From Deltaproteobacteria bacterium (lineage in GTDB: Bacteria > Desulfobacterota > Binatia > HRBIN30 > CADEER01): a DNA stretch of 64,000 nt. Within the stretch, counting starts at the first letter, position 1, and each line of letters begins with the position of its first letter. The notes beneath the pieces were generated by a model. That model had not been told where the DNA came from, did no database searches, and saw only the letters and a program-made list of their open reading frames with translations. Location: assembly GCA_029262455.1 (NCBI GenBank), contig JAJCZJ010000081.1, positions 1 to 64,000 on the forward strand, in the 5' to 3' direction. Both the position numbers and the translations under genes were made by a program. Below, one piece after another: positions 7,482 to 16,908 of the stretch.

Positions 7482-10145
7482 ATGGAAACCTTCATCAGTC
7501 GAATCGCAGCATTTGGCCTGGTCCTGGCCGCCGCTCTGCCAGCCACCGTCTTCGCACACGGCACGCCGGCGCCACTCTCCGAATGGGGTAACTTCTCCAC
7601 CACCGCGGCAACCTGCCAGCGCGCTATTGGTCGAGCCGCTTCGCTCTGCGCACGGCGGGCGATCCACAACCGCAACGCTTGTCTCGCAAGCGAGATGGAT
7701 GGAAGCACATGCGATGCGGACGCTCTCGAACAGGCTTCGGTCGCCACGCGCACACGATCTGCTCAACTCATCGAGCGGTCGTGCACTTCGATTGATCTGC
7801 AAAATCTCAATTACATCGACCTGAGCGATGTCCTCATCGACATCGCTCAGAGCTGCCGCGAGACCGACACAGCGGCAACCACCTCGATCTGGGGCCCGAT
7901 CATGGTCGGTGGCACGATCGCGTCGGCCGGCGAAAGTGAGGCGCTTTGCGTAGACAGCAGCGCTCGCGCCGCCGCTCGCGTCCTGCGATTCTCGCTGCGC
8001 GCCCAACAGCGTGCACTCGACCGTATTGCAGCAAACGATTTCACGCTCAGACGCAAAGAGTTCGAGCTAGAGCGCGCCAGGACTCTCGTCGACCGGATCC
8101 GCGCTCGTGCGATTCAGCGACTTCGCGCGCAGTGCCCCGACACAGACTTCACCGACATCTACGGTCGCGACATCGAGACCGTACTCTCCAGCGTCGCCGA
8201 ACGCGCCGAGTGCATCAACAGCTTTGTCTACATCGTCGAAGGTGCGGCGCAATGCCCCGAGCCCGAGTGCGGCAACGGTGTTCAAGAAGCCGACGAACAA
8301 TGCGACGACGGCAACGACTTCGATGGCGACGCCTGCCTCAACGACTGCACCAAGGCCGAATGCGACTCCTTCGCCAACACCTACGACCTGATCCAGAAAG
8401 CGATCTTCGAGAATCGCGGCTGCACCGCCGAATTGTGCCACTCCTCGGTCGAGCCAGCCGGCGGGCTCGACCTTACCGAGGGCAACTCCTACGCATCGCT
8501 GATTGATGTAGAAGCGCAAACCGCTGCCGGCTTCAAGCGAGTCGACCCAGGCAACCGCGCGAACAGTCTACTCTGGATCAACGTCGCAGCGAAAACCACG
8601 CCCGGCGAGATTCAAGCTCCCGTACGAGCCATGCCGCTCGGCCCCAACACATTGAGCGGCGCCGAAGTTGAGGCCCTACGCCTCTGGATCGAGTCCGGTG
8701 GCGCCACCAGGACCGAGACAGTGCCCGGCACAGCCGAGTTGCTCGAGGCTTGTCTGCCCGAGCCGGAGCCGATCGCCATCCAGCCCCTGGCGCCGCCGCC
8801 GCCCGGTAAGGGGATTCAGCTCAAGATGCCAATCTGGCAGCTCGATGGACAAAGCGAATCGGAGGTGTGTTTCACGAGCTACTTCGATTTGACAGACCAG
8901 ATCCCTGCGGAATTTCTGAGCGAAGACGGCACCAGTTTTCGTTACAAACGGGTCGAAATCCGCCAAGACCCGCTGAGCCATCACCTCATCGTCGATTTCT
9001 TTCGCGGCAATGTCGAGCCAAACGATCCACGCTGGGGCGCCTACCGTTGCCGCGGTGGGGAAGTCGAAGGCAACGACTGCGATCCCCTCGACCTCGGGGC
9101 TTGCGGTGAAGGCGCCTGCGCAACCGACCCGGACGCGGAGGCAATCGCCTGCATCGGTTTCGGTCCACAGAGCGGTCTGAGCACACTCACTTCCGGCGGC
9201 TTCGCGTTTGCCCAAGAAACGACCACGGTTTTTGACTTTCCGCAGAACGTTTTCGATGAAACCCCGATCAAGGGCAACGTTCTATGGAACTCGCACGCCT
9301 TCAACTTGACCCGCAAACGCGGCAAGCTCGAGGCCTGGGTGAACATCTACTTCCCCGAGCCAGACGAACAGGTCTTCCCGCAGCAACAGATCTTCAACGT
9401 CAATAAGATTTTTTGGGATGTACCCTTTGTCAACTTCCTGAGCCCTCGCCGTGTGTTGCCTTTCCAAGAGCAAGAGGTCTGCCACGTCCACACCTTCGGC
9501 ACGCCGCCGGAGCGATACGTTGACGCGGGCCAAACCCTGAGTCCCGGACAGACGGCGCACGTCTTCGAGATCAGCACCCACATGCACAAGCACGGCAAAC
9601 GGTTTCAGGTATTCCACGGAATCTTCGAATGTGAAGATGGTCCACAGGCCGGTGAAGCATGCTCACCGTTCCAGGCTGAGATGTGCCCCAGCTCGACTTG
9701 CACCGAAGTGGGCGGACGAAGTCCTGACGACGCGCTATTTTACACCAACTTCATCTACAACGATCCGCTCGTACTGCGTTTCGACGACCCGCTCGAGTTC
9801 TCGGGCGATGCGCCCGTCGAGGATCGCTCGTTCACCTACTGCGCACACTACGAAAACGGCCTGGCGCCCAATATTCAAGACGTAAAGAGACGCTCGACCT
9901 CTCCACCGGGAGGACTGATCTTCGACATCGTGACAATCGGAGGTCCCTGCCCCGAGAGCCAGACCCGCTGCATCGGCGGGCCCAGCCACAATCAGCGGTG
10001 CAACGGAGACGACGCTTTGTGCGATTCCACCGCAGGAGCCGGCGATGGCGACTGCGACGCTTGTCCACTCACCGGCGGTTTCCGCACCGAGGACGAAATG
10101 TTCATCCTCTTCGGCAACTTCTGGGTCACTGATAATCCGAGCTAG
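7482..10145 (+). CDS. Secreted Cys-rich protein with CX4CH motif and copper-monooxygenase-like domain
   Basis: An 887-residue exported protein. A strong AAAGGAG precedes the ATG and a signal peptide ends near residue 24 (ATVFAHG). Residues about 25-255 are helical and unassigned. Residues 263-292 form a Myxococcus-type Cys-rich repeat (CGNGVQEADEQCDDGND). Residues about 300-390 hold a cytochrome-like module with Cys314-x4-Cys319-His320, followed by AGGLDL and DPGNRANSLLW, a pattern seen in bacterial proteins annotated as haem-binding. The C-terminal half (about 430-887) resembles type II copper monooxygenases: paired His motifs DPLSHHLIV and His700-x-His702-x-His704 in STHMHKHG, plus many cysteines. 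Several short CxDGP-type Cys motifs appear. The substrate is unknown; oxidation of an extracellular C-H substrate is a possible role, by inference only. Confidence 0.72.
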   Translation: METFISRIAAFGLVLAAALPATVFAHGTPAPLSEWGNFSTTAATCQRAIGRAASLCARRAIHNRNACLASEMDGSTCDADALEQASVATRTRSAQLIERSCTSIDLQNLNYIDLSDVLIDIAQSCRETDTAATTSIWGPIMVGGTIASAGESEALCVDSSARAAARVLRFSLRAQQRALDRIAANDFTLRRKEFELERARTLVDRIRARAIQRLRAQCPDTDFTDIYGRDIETVLSSVAERAECINSFVYIVEGAAQCPEPECGNGVQEADEQCDDGNDFDGDACLNDCTKAECDSFANTYDLIQKAIFENRGCTAELCHSSVEPAGGLDLTEGNSYASLIDVEAQTAAGFKRVDPGNRANSLLWINVAAKTTPGEIQAPVRAMPLGPNTLSGAEVEALRLWIESGGATRTETVPGTAELLEACLPEPEPIAIQPLAPPPPGKGIQLKMPIWQLDGQSESEVCFTSYFDLTDQIPAEFLSEDGTSFRYKRVEIRQDPLSHHLIVDFFRGNVEPNDPRWGAYRCRGGEVEGNDCDPLDLGACGEGACATDPDAEAIACIGFGPQSGLSTLTSGGFAFAQETTTVFDFPQNVFDETPIKGNVLWNSHAFNLTRKRGKLEAWVNIYFPEPDEQVFPQQQIFNVNKIFWDVPFVNFLSPRRVLPFQEQEVCHVHTFGTPPERYVDAGQTLSPGQTAHVFEISTHMHKHGKRFQVFHGIFECEDGPQAGEACSPFQAEMCPSSTCTEVGGRSPDDALFYTNFIYNDPLVLRFDDPLEFSGDAPVEDRSFTYCAHYENGLAPNIQDVKRRSTSPPGGLIFDIVTIGGPCPESQTRCIGGPSHNQRCNGDDALCDSTAGAGDGDCDACPLTGGFRTEDEMFILFGNFWVTDNPS

Positions 10146-10160
10146 ACCTAGCCTATTGTT

Positions 10161-10276
10161 GGTAGGCTGAAGCCAACCCTACGGCGAACCGACGATCATC
10201 CGCCGTAGGGTTGGTGCTGGCCTACCGACCGCACCAACCCTACGATCATCAACCGTATGCCCGGCTTTAGCCTACC
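10161..10276. repeat. Nested inverted repeats between convergent genes
   Basis: A perfect 14-bp inverted repeat (CCAACCCTACGGCG at 10173-10186, its complement at 10201-10214) sits inside an outer 8-bp pair (GGTAGGCT at 10161-10168 and AGCCTACC at 10269-10276). A third copy of the ACCAACCCTACG core is at 10232-10243. It lies between the convergent stops of the Cys-rich gene and the VOC gene, so it could end transcription in both directions. The multi-copy core looks like a REP-type mobile palindrome rather than a simple terminator. Confidence 0.75.
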
Positions 10277-10300
10277 GAACGCACGGCTAGCGCCCACCGG

Positions 10301-10714
10301 TTACGCGAGCAATCCTTTGCCCGGGACGTGGTTGATCTCGAGTCGGACTCCGTCGGGATCTTCGAACAGAAGCGAATAGTATCCCGGAGCAAAGTCATCT
10401 TCGCGTGGCGCGTGCACAATCGTGGCGCCGCGCTCGACCAAGAATTCGTGCACCGTTTCGACGTCCGCTCGTTCGCGGGCGCGGAAGCAGACGTGGTGCA
10501 GCCCTGTGCGGTCCTGGTCGAACCGTTCGCCGCTAGGGCCGCCTCCAGCCGGTTGAATCCCAACCGCCGTACGACCTCCGACGCAATACAAGTAGTCCTC
10601 CGACTTGAGGACCGTTTTGAGTCCCATCAAGTGAAGTAAGGGTTCGTAAAACGCGACGCACGCGTCGAAGTTTCCGACCGTCAGCATTACATGCGCAATC
10701 CCGTTGATCTCCAT
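10301..10714 (-). CDS. VOC family (glyoxalase-like) protein
   Basis: A 137-residue single-module vicinal-oxygen-chelate protein with two beta-alpha-beta-beta-beta units. Candidate metal ligands are His8 (GIAHVMLTV), His74 in LHHVCF and the Glu of RLEINHVPG near the end. The family includes glyoxalases, extradiol dioxygenases, epimerases and resistance proteins, and the sequence does not decide between them. GAGGAG lies about 10 nt before the ATG. The gene follows the DUF427 gene by 17 bp on the same strand, and is the third gene of the antiporter operon. It ends just before the nested repeat region. Cytosolic, and probably single-substrate. Confidence 0.85.
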   Translation of the reverse strand: MEINGIAHVMLTVGNFDACVAFYEPLLHLMGLKTVLKSEDYLYCVGGRTAVGIQPAGGGPSGERFDQDRTGLHHVCFRARERADVETVHEFLVERGATIVHAPREDDFAPGYYSLLFEDPDGVRLEINHVPGKGLLA

Positions 10715-10731
10715 TCCGAAGCACTCCTCCT

Positions 10732-11274
10732 CTACCAGCCCTCGGTACCCGGCTCGCCCTTGAAGGGGCCAACAATCTGCGACGTGACCCAGCCGCCATA
10801 AAAGTCGCCCTTCTGCGGCCGAACCCGTTCTTCACCGACAAAACAAGCATCGAGTCGTCCGGCAAAAAACGCAAACGCATCCCGGATCACATCGAAGCCC
10901 GCCCACGGATCCCGATAGCTCCAAGCAACGTTCGCAAAGACCTCACCGTCGCAATGCAGGTCCCAATACAGCGCCCGCCCCTTCCATTCACAGAAAGTGG
11001 TTTGGTCGTTGCTGCGCAAGGACGCGACGTCGACATCCGCAGCAGGGATATAGAAGGTCGGCGGACTGGCGGTTTCGAGAACGCGGAAGGCCTCGCCGGA
11101 GTCGGCGATGGTCTGCCCACGATGCACCACTCGCACAAGCTCTGTGCAGCGCTCGACGCGAGGAGGTCGCGGGTAGTCCCACACCGACTCTTGCGCCGGA
11201 CCCGGACGAACAGCATGGTCCGGTCGACCGCGTTGCATCGATCGATACTTGCGAACCTCAGACTCATCCATCAC
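10732..11274 (-). CDS. DUF427 domain protein
   Basis: A 180-residue protein of the DUF427 family, a compact beta-barrel of unknown function common in actinobacteria and proteobacteria. Typical family segments are RVVHRGQTIADS, TFYIPAADVD, FCEWKGRALYWDL and ANVAWSYRDP, with the aromatic-rich WKGRALYWDL stretch. No catalytic residues are recognised. The start is either GTG 11274 or the adjacent ATG 11271; the antiporter stop at 11280 is 5-8 bp upstream, so translation is likely coupled. No signal peptide or membrane helix. The role is unknown; the operon with a Na+/H+ antiporter and a VOC protein hints at stress or detoxification but does not prove it. Confidence 0.85.
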   Translation of the reverse strand: MMDESEVRKYRSMQRGRPDHAVRPGPAQESVWDYPRPPRVERCTELVRVVHRGQTIADSGEAFRVLETASPPTFYIPAADVDVASLRSNDQTTFCEWKGRALYWDLHCDGEVFANVAWSYRDPWAGFDVIRDAFAFFAGRLDACFVGEERVRPQKGDFYGGWVTSQIVGPFKGEPGTEGW

Positions 11275-11279
11275 TTCGC

Positions 11280-12533
11280 CTAAACAGCAGTCGCCGAGCT
11301 CCGACGAATCACTGCGCCAATCGACAAACCCTGCACCAGAATCGAGAACATCACCACGGCGTATGTCACGGCAACCAGAAGCTCACGCTCGGGCCCCCGT
11401 GGCAACGCTAGCGCCAGCGCCACTGAGATCCCACCGCGCAAGCCGCCCCAGGTCAGTATGCGCACCACATGCGGGCTAAAGATTCGAAAGCGACGCAGCA
11501 ACCCAACCGAGATCGACACCGAGAGCAGCCGCGCCATCAGGACTACGGGAATCACCAAGATTCCGGCCAGCACGTACTGCGGCGTGAAGGTCAAGACCAA
11601 CAATTCCAAGCCGATCAAGACAAAAAGAACTGCATTGAGAATCTCATCGATCAACTCCCAAAAGTCGTCGAGGTGCGCTCGCGTACGCTCCGACATCGCC
11701 AGTGCACGGCCGTGATTGCCAATCAAAAGGCCGGCAACGACGATTGCGATTGGGCCCGACAAGTGCAGATGAGAGGCGAGCGTATAGGTGCCCATGACCA
11801 GAGCTAGCGTAATCAGGACTTCGACCTGGTAGTTATCGACCGACTTCAGCATCCGGTAGGCCGCCAAGCCGAGAACCCCGCCGAGACCCGCGCCGCCAAA
11901 CGCTTCTTGCGCGAACAGGGCAGCGATCCCCGCCGCAGACACCTCTTCCCCGTGGCCACCCCCAGCCGCGATGTCGAGCAACACCAAGAACACGACGACG
12001 CCAATGCCGTCGTTGAAAAGCGACTCACCGGTAATCTTGGTCTCGAGACTCTTGGGCACGCCCACCGATTTAAGGATCCCCAAGACAGCTATCGGATCGG
12101 TCGGCGAAATCAGGGCTCCGAAGACGAGACAGTAAAGGAACGAGACATCGAAGCCCAAACCTTTAAAAACACACCAGACCATGCCGGCCACAAAGACGGT
12201 CGAAAGAAGAATTCCGACACTTGCCAAGACAGCAACCGGAACCTTCTGTTCCGCCAGGTCTCCGAGATCGACGTGCAGGGCTCCCGCGAACAGCAAGAAT
12301 CCAAGCAAGCCGTGCATCACGGTGAGATTGAAGTCGATTTGCGCCAACATTTCGGACGCCGGCTGCACCAGGTCTGCAATCCCGAGTGCGCTCACCAAGA
12401 TCAGCGCCAGCGACGTTAGCAACCCGATCAGCATGACGCCGATTGTCGCCGGTAGACCGACGAATCGCTGATTGATGAAGCCAAAGACCGCGGTCACCGA
12501 GATCAGGATTGTTGCGAGTTCGATCGTACCCAT
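11280..12533 (-). CDS. NhaP-type Na+(K+)/H+ antiporter (CPA1)
   Basis: A 417-residue polytopic inner-membrane protein with about 12 hydrophobic segments. The transport core is visible: SPTDPIAVL (unwound helix 4 TDP motif) and ESLFNDGIGVVVF (the Asn-Asp pair of CPA1 electroneutral exchangers), then a late arginine-rich RILTWGGLRGG segment that lines the pore in NhaP proteins. It swaps cytosolic Na+ or K+ for H+ to control pH and salt. Length matches the family without a C-terminal regulatory domain. It is the first gene of a three-gene operon (antiporter, DUF427, VOC) and diverges from the cohesin-like gene across 144 bp in which no promoter could be confidently placed. Confidence 0.92.
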   Translation of the reverse strand: MGTIELATILISVTAVFGFINQRFVGLPATIGVMLIGLLTSLALILVSALGIADLVQPASEMLAQIDFNLTVMHGLLGFLLFAGALHVDLGDLAEQKVPVAVLASVGILLSTVFVAGMVWCVFKGLGFDVSFLYCLVFGALISPTDPIAVLGILKSVGVPKSLETKITGESLFNDGIGVVVFLVLLDIAAGGGHGEEVSAAGIAALFAQEAFGGAGLGGVLGLAAYRMLKSVDNYQVEVLITLALVMGTYTLASHLHLSGPIAIVVAGLLIGNHGRALAMSERTRAHLDDFWELIDEILNAVLFVLIGLELLVLTFTPQYVLAGILVIPVVLMARLLSVSISVGLLRRFRIFSPHVVRILTWGGLRGGISVALALALPRGPERELLVAVTYAVVMFSILVQGLSIGAVIRRSSATAV

Positions 12534-12677
12534 GCACAGCCTTCCCTGCCGTAAGTGCCGCCAACCTGCAACCAGCCTTGACCCGGCGACAGTCCGCTTC
12601 TATGGCTAGAGGGCTAACGCGAGCACGGCGATTCGGGTCAAACTGCGGGCAAGTGCCACGTCGAACTGGGGGAGTAA

Positions 12678-14327
12678 ATGCGTAAGGTCACACGGAACAT
12701 AGTGCGGTACATAGCCATGAGCGGTCTGATGATTCACTGTGTTGCGCACTCGGCGTCGGCACAGACAGTATTCGGCATTGAAACCGGGACAGCAGCCACA
12801 GCTACAGCGACCCCAGCCGGCAGCGCCACTGCGATTATCGCGACCCCGACAGCGACCTCAACATCCGCCGCAGCCGCGACTTCGACGCCATCGGCAGTCC
12901 CAACCGGGACCTCGGCTGCTGAAACCCCGACCGCGCTGCCGTCTGCGATACCCAGCCATACATCGACGCCTACTCCCTCGGCGATCCAAACGGACACCAC
13001 CCCGACCCAGGCACCCACGACGCCTACGGCGATCGCTACCGGAACGACTGCGCAAGAAACACCGACACCGCTGGCACCGGACACACCGACAAAGACTCCT
13101 TCCACGGCCATCCCTACGCCGACTGCTATCCCGACTGGCACGAGCGCAGTGACTGCTACTCCGACAGAAGCCGGCGTCGGTACAGCCACCACCACTGTGA
13201 CCCCAAGCGCGATACCGACCGGAACTAGCGCAGCAACAGCTACCGCGACGCCGGCGGGGACAGCCACCCAAACCGTCCTGCCGAGTCCGTCCGCAAGCCC
13301 CGAAGAGGCAACCACCACACCGACGACTGAACCGACTTCAACTCCGTCTACCGTGGCGACCGCCACAGTCGCGACGACACCCCCAACTGGGACGCCAACC
13401 GGCACTGCCAACGACACGATCACCCCGCGCCCTACCGCCACTCCAACCATCACTGACTCAGTGGCTACTGCCACCGCGACAGCCACAAGCAGCGCCACCG
13501 TAACCGACACAACACCACCCTCGCCGACCGCGACCGAGACAATCGTCATAGAACCGCCGACCGCTACGCCAAGCCCGACTCCTTCTCCGACAGAGGAGCC
13601 GACGCAAGCCACGGCCACCGAGACACCAACAGTGCCCCCCTCACCGACACCGATCCCGGAAGTCCGACTCGTGATCGACACCGTCACCGTCGATCCGGGT
13701 GCGTCCGCAGACGTTGGTATCCGGTTGCAAAGCGCCGGCGAGATCACCTCGATTACGATCTTTATCGACTTCGATCCGCGGGCTCCGGTCGTCGACGCTG
13801 GGGACGGTACGCCTCAGTGCAGACTAGCCGAGGGCATCGATGCCGATGACACCGTGTTCGCCTATACCCCTGTCGGCTGCACACCCGGCGATGACTGCCG
13901 CGGCGTCGAAATCGCTGTGATCGACACTCTTCAACCAATTCCCGACAACGCCGCCTTCGTCACTTGCACAATCATGGTGGACGCCGACGCCGGGCCCGGA
14001 ATCCTCCCTCTCCCCTGCATATCGGCCGGGGCTATGGGCCCACGCGATCTGGACGTCGATGCGACCTGCGACAACGGCAACATCGTAGTGACTGAGCCGC
14101 TCGCCACTCCTACGCCTACCAGTACTGGCCTGGCCACCACGACAACGCCTCCTCCGGCCGAGACGCGGACACTGCCGCCCACGTCGACTCCGACGCGACC
14201 ACTTCGCGTCGAAGAAGACGACGGGTGCCAGACCGTCGCGCCGAGCCAGGCGAATACTGGCCTGATGCTTCTCGTGCCGGGGGCGACCCTGATCGCGCTG
14301 CGTCGGCGCAAACGCGGCCGGCCCTGA
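12678..14327 (+). CDS. Secreted Thr/Pro/Ala-linker protein with cohesin-like domain and sorting-type tail
   Basis: A 549-residue exported protein. Signal peptide 1-29 ends at SASAQ. Residues about 36-325 are a low-complexity Thr/Pro/Ala/Ser tract of irregular ATPT-like units, a likely O-glycosylated spacer. Residues 328-475 are a beta-sandwich resembling cohesins: VRLVIDTVTVDPGASADVGI start, ITIFIDFDP, and closing DNGNIVV. A second short linker leads to a tail with DDGCQ (Cys517), a hydrophobic stretch and RRRKR, matching the Cys+TM+Arg plan of MYXO-CTERM-like sorting signals. The protein would be lipid- or membrane-attached, then displayed on the surface. GGGGG before ATG 12678 serves as RBS. 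Cohesins bind dockerins; a dockerin-like domain is encoded at 23130-23310. The cohesin call rests on strand pattern, not on alignment. Confidence 0.75.
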   Translation: MRKVTRNIVRYIAMSGLMIHCVAHSASAQTVFGIETGTAATATATPAGSATAIIATPTATSTSAAAATSTPSAVPTGTSAAETPTALPSAIPSHTSTPTPSAIQTDTTPTQAPTTPTAIATGTTAQETPTPLAPDTPTKTPSTAIPTPTAIPTGTSAVTATPTEAGVGTATTTVTPSAIPTGTSAATATATPAGTATQTVLPSPSASPEEATTTPTTEPTSTPSTVATATVATTPPTGTPTGTANDTITPRPTATPTITDSVATATATATSSATVTDTTPPSPTATETIVIEPPTATPSPTPSPTEEPTQATATETPTVPPSPTPIPEVRLVIDTVTVDPGASADVGIRLQSAGEITSITIFIDFDPRAPVVDAGDGTPQCRLAEGIDADDTVFAYTPVGCTPGDDCRGVEIAVIDTLQPIPDNAAFVTCTIMVDADAGPGILPLPCISAGAMGPRDLDVDATCDNGNIVVTEPLATPTPTSTGLATTTTPPPAETRTLPPTSTPTRPLRVEEDDGCQTVAPSQANTGLMLLVPGATLIALRRRKRGRP

Positions 14328-14361
14328 TGGTGGCAAGAGGTAAGTCTCTGAGACTACGTAC

Positions 14362-15906
14362 TCAGGGGGCTGGCCAATAACGAGCCAGCATCTCCTGTTT
14401 GCGAATCTTGCCATTCGGCTCGCGCGGCACTTCGTCGACCACCTCGATGCGCGACGGACATTTGTACGACGCGAGATTTTGGCGCGCGAAAGCGATCAGC
14501 TCATCGGCGCCCGTGAGATCTCCCGCGCGTAGCTCGACTACGGCGAGTACGCTCTTGCCGAGGTCGTCGTCCGGAAGCCCAAGGACAGCAACGTCGACCA
14601 CCGACGGGTGCTCGGCGAGAACGTTCTCCACCTCCGCGGGATATACGTTCGCACCGCCGGAAATGATCAGGTCGGTGCGTCGGTCGGCAATGAACAAATA
14701 GCCATCGTCATCCAAGTATCCGAGATCACCCGCGGTAAAGAAGCCCTCGCGAAACGACTCGATCTCCCCATCCCCGGGCGAACGGTACTGAAAATCCATT
14801 CGCGGTCCGCGAACATAGATGAGGCCGACATCCCCTGTCGGCAGCGGATTGCCAAACTCATCCATGATTCGAATCTCGTGCCCCGGCCACGGCCTTCCGA
14901 CGCTACCCGGCTTTTGCAGCCACTCAGTCGACGTGATCCAACTGAATCCCGCCTCCGATGAGCCATAGAACTCGGTAACACTCGCAGGCGGGAACAGCTC
15001 GATAGCCCCGCGCTTGACATGAGGGGGGCACGGCGCCGCTGAATGCATTACGAGTCGCAGCGAACTGAGATCCGCCGAGCCGCGCACAGTGGAGTCGAGC
15101 TGTAGAATGCGCGCGAAGTGCGTCGGTACCATGAAGGTGTTGGTCACACGATGCCCTTCGATCAACCGCAGACTTCGCATCGCATCGAAATGCGGCATCA
15201 GGATGGTCGTCGCTCCGATGAGAACGTGCAGCTGCGCGTATGCGCCAGGCGCTGTGTGATAGAGTGGCGCAGCGGCCAGATGAACGTCGCGATCGTCAAA
15301 ATCCCACATTTGAGCAACCGCGGCCGATGCCAAATGCGCCCGGCCCGGGCCGACAGACCGCAACACCGCGCGCGGCCGGCCGGTCGTACCAGAGGTGTAG
15401 ATCAAGACGTTGTAGCCACCACCGACGAACGCGTCATCAACCTCACCTTCACTCTCGGGAGCCAATATGTCTTCGTACCGGACCCCGGCACCGGACAATT
15501 TCGGATCACCAGTGACCCAAACTCGATCATTGGACCACGCCGACCAACGAGACCCGCGCTCAACTTCTGGCACCAACGTCGGATCGACGACGATCAACGA
15601 CGCGCCGGAATCCTCGAGCATATAGTCGATCTCCGGCGCGCGGAGACGGTACCCTACCGGGACCAAGAGGCCTCCGACCTTGCCCAACGCGTTGAGCAGC
15701 TCCACCCAATACAGTCCGTTCGGCAAAATCGCCGCCACCGTATCGCCGGGCCGAACACCTCGACGTCGGAGGGCGTGTGCCAATCGATTGACACGCGCAT
15801 TGAGTTCGCCGTACGTGCAGCTCGCTTGCCCGGCGATCAACGCCGTTTTTTCCGGGAAACGCTCAGCGTGGCGGCGCAAACCAAGCTGGTCAATATTGAT
15901 CGCCAT
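14362..15906 (-). CDS. Acyl-CoA ligase (AMP-forming, FadD-like)
   Basis: A 514-residue ANL-superfamily enzyme that activates a carboxylic acid to acyl-adenylate and then acyl-CoA. Motifs in order: IYTSGTTGRPRA (P-loop-like, near residue 170), TEFYGSSEAG (A5, near 315), FTAGDLGYLDDDGYLFIADR (A7-A8 hinge, near 390-410) and the terminal PNGKIRKQE with the catalytic lysine. It starts 9 bp after the glucokinase stop codon and forms the last gene of an operon led by the metallo-beta-lactamase-fold hydrolase. Length fits medium- or long-chain fatty or aromatic acid ligases. It converges on the cohesin-like gene. Substrate is not deducible. Confidence 0.9.
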   Translation of the reverse strand: MAINIDQLGLRRHAERFPEKTALIAGQASCTYGELNARVNRLAHALRRRGVRPGDTVAAILPNGLYWVELLNALGKVGGLLVPVGYRLRAPEIDYMLEDSGASLIVVDPTLVPEVERGSRWSAWSNDRVWVTGDPKLSGAGVRYEDILAPESEGEVDDAFVGGGYNVLIYTSGTTGRPRAVLRSVGPGRAHLASAAVAQMWDFDDRDVHLAAAPLYHTAPGAYAQLHVLIGATTILMPHFDAMRSLRLIEGHRVTNTFMVPTHFARILQLDSTVRGSADLSSLRLVMHSAAPCPPHVKRGAIELFPPASVTEFYGSSEAGFSWITSTEWLQKPGSVGRPWPGHEIRIMDEFGNPLPTGDVGLIYVRGPRMDFQYRSPGDGEIESFREGFFTAGDLGYLDDDGYLFIADRRTDLIISGGANVYPAEVENVLAEHPSVVDVAVLGLPDDDLGKSVLAVVELRAGDLTGADELIAFARQNLASYKCPSRIEVVDEVPREPNGKIRKQEMLARYWPAP

Positions 15907-15915
15907 CCATTAGCC

Positions 15916-16908
15916 TTAGCCGACCATCCGATTCGCGACATGGGCGGCACCCAGTAAGGCGGCCTTCGGCGCGTCGACCACCCAAACTGGCACCTCCGCC
16001 AATACGTGGGAAATCGGCCCGCGACCCACGAACGCACTCTCGAGGTCCAAGGTACGTACCAGCGGCCACAGTTTCGGCAAGATTCCACCTGCCAAATAGA
16101 TCCCGCCGGTGGCCATCGACGACAGGACCACGTCGCCCGCGCGGGCGAGCAAGATACGGGCGAAGAGCTCAACGCTGCGCCGACTCGCCTCACACTTACC
16201 CTCGACGGCTGCCTGACCGATGAGAGCGCTTGGATCTTCCGCTGACGCCAAGTGCGCCACCATCTCCGAACCCAGCGGCACCAAGAGTACGTCGCGTGCA
16301 AACTCAAACAAATTTCGCAGCCCAGGGCCCGACAGCGCGTGTTCATACGAAACCTGATCGACTCGCCTTTGCAAAAACTTCAACAGCTCGATTTGCTCGT
16401 CGTCACGCGGAGCGAAGCCAGAATGGCCGCCCTCACTAGCTTGCGGCTTGTGCTCCCCGGCGTTCCAAAAAAGCAAAGCCTGTCCGAGTCCCGTTCCGGG
16501 TGCGAGGATGGCCCGATTCCCTTGCTTCGCAGTCCCGGCCTTCAACGTGTGGAGTCGATCCGGCTCGAGCGCCAACACTCCGAACGCTGTCGCTTCCAAA
16601 TCGTTTAGCAGCCGCACCGGCGCCCCTCCCAGTCGACGGCTCAGTTCTGACGAAGAAACTCGCCAAGGCAAATTCGTCGTCCGAATCTCGCCATCGGCAA
16701 CCGGACCAGCGGCCGCAACCACAGCTGCACTCACCGCGTTTGCGCCAAGAAATTCACCTACGACGCCATCGATCCCATCGTACGCTGCACTGGCGTAGCG
16801 TTCGGCCCGTATCAACTCAGGCTGTGCCCCGTGGCGATATAGACCGACGTCGGTCTTGGTACCGCCGACATCAGCGGCGACGAAACAAATCTCCGTCTGC
16901 TCAGTCAT
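15916..16908 (-). CDS. glk: Glucokinase (Glk family)
   Basis: A 330-residue glucokinase of the E. coli Glk type (PF02685), phosphorylating glucose to glucose-6-phosphate with ATP. Evidence: N-terminal phosphate-1 loop AADVGGTKTDVGLY, the sugar-binding LNDLEATAFG segment with the catalytic Asp, LAPGTGLGQALLFW (phosphate-2), EGGHSGFAPRD (the Glk family EGGH hallmark) and a C-terminal GGIYLAGG (adenosine motif). It lacks the ROK zinc motif, unlike the second kinase at 56055-56945. The start codon overlaps the stop of the upstream VOC gene by 4 bp, indicating translational coupling. It could consume glucose released by the GH15 fusion enzyme. Confidence 0.9.
   Translation of the reverse strand: MTEQTEICFVAADVGGTKTDVGLYRHGAQPELIRAERYASAAYDGIDGVVGEFLGANAVSAAVVAAAGPVADGEIRTTNLPWRVSSSELSRRLGGAPVRLLNDLEATAFGVLALEPDRLHTLKAGTAKQGNRAILAPGTGLGQALLFWNAGEHKPQASEGGHSGFAPRDDEQIELLKFLQRRVDQVSYEHALSGPGLRNLFEFARDVLLVPLGSEMVAHLASAEDPSALIGQAAVEGKCEASRRSVELFARILLARAGDVVLSSMATGGIYLAGGILPKLWPLVRTLDLESAFVGRGPISHVLAEVPVWVVDAPKAALLGAAHVANRMVG

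Noticed and set aside
12790-13650. Repetitive tract considered as CRISPR or VNTR
   Set aside because: Units are irregular, lack conserved repeats and spacers, and keep one open frame with signal peptide and tail.
12734-13747. 337-codon minus-strand ORF rich in Gly-Val
   Set aside because: It is the complement of the Thr/Pro linker tract; the low-complexity codons leave the antisense frame open. No RBS or domain.
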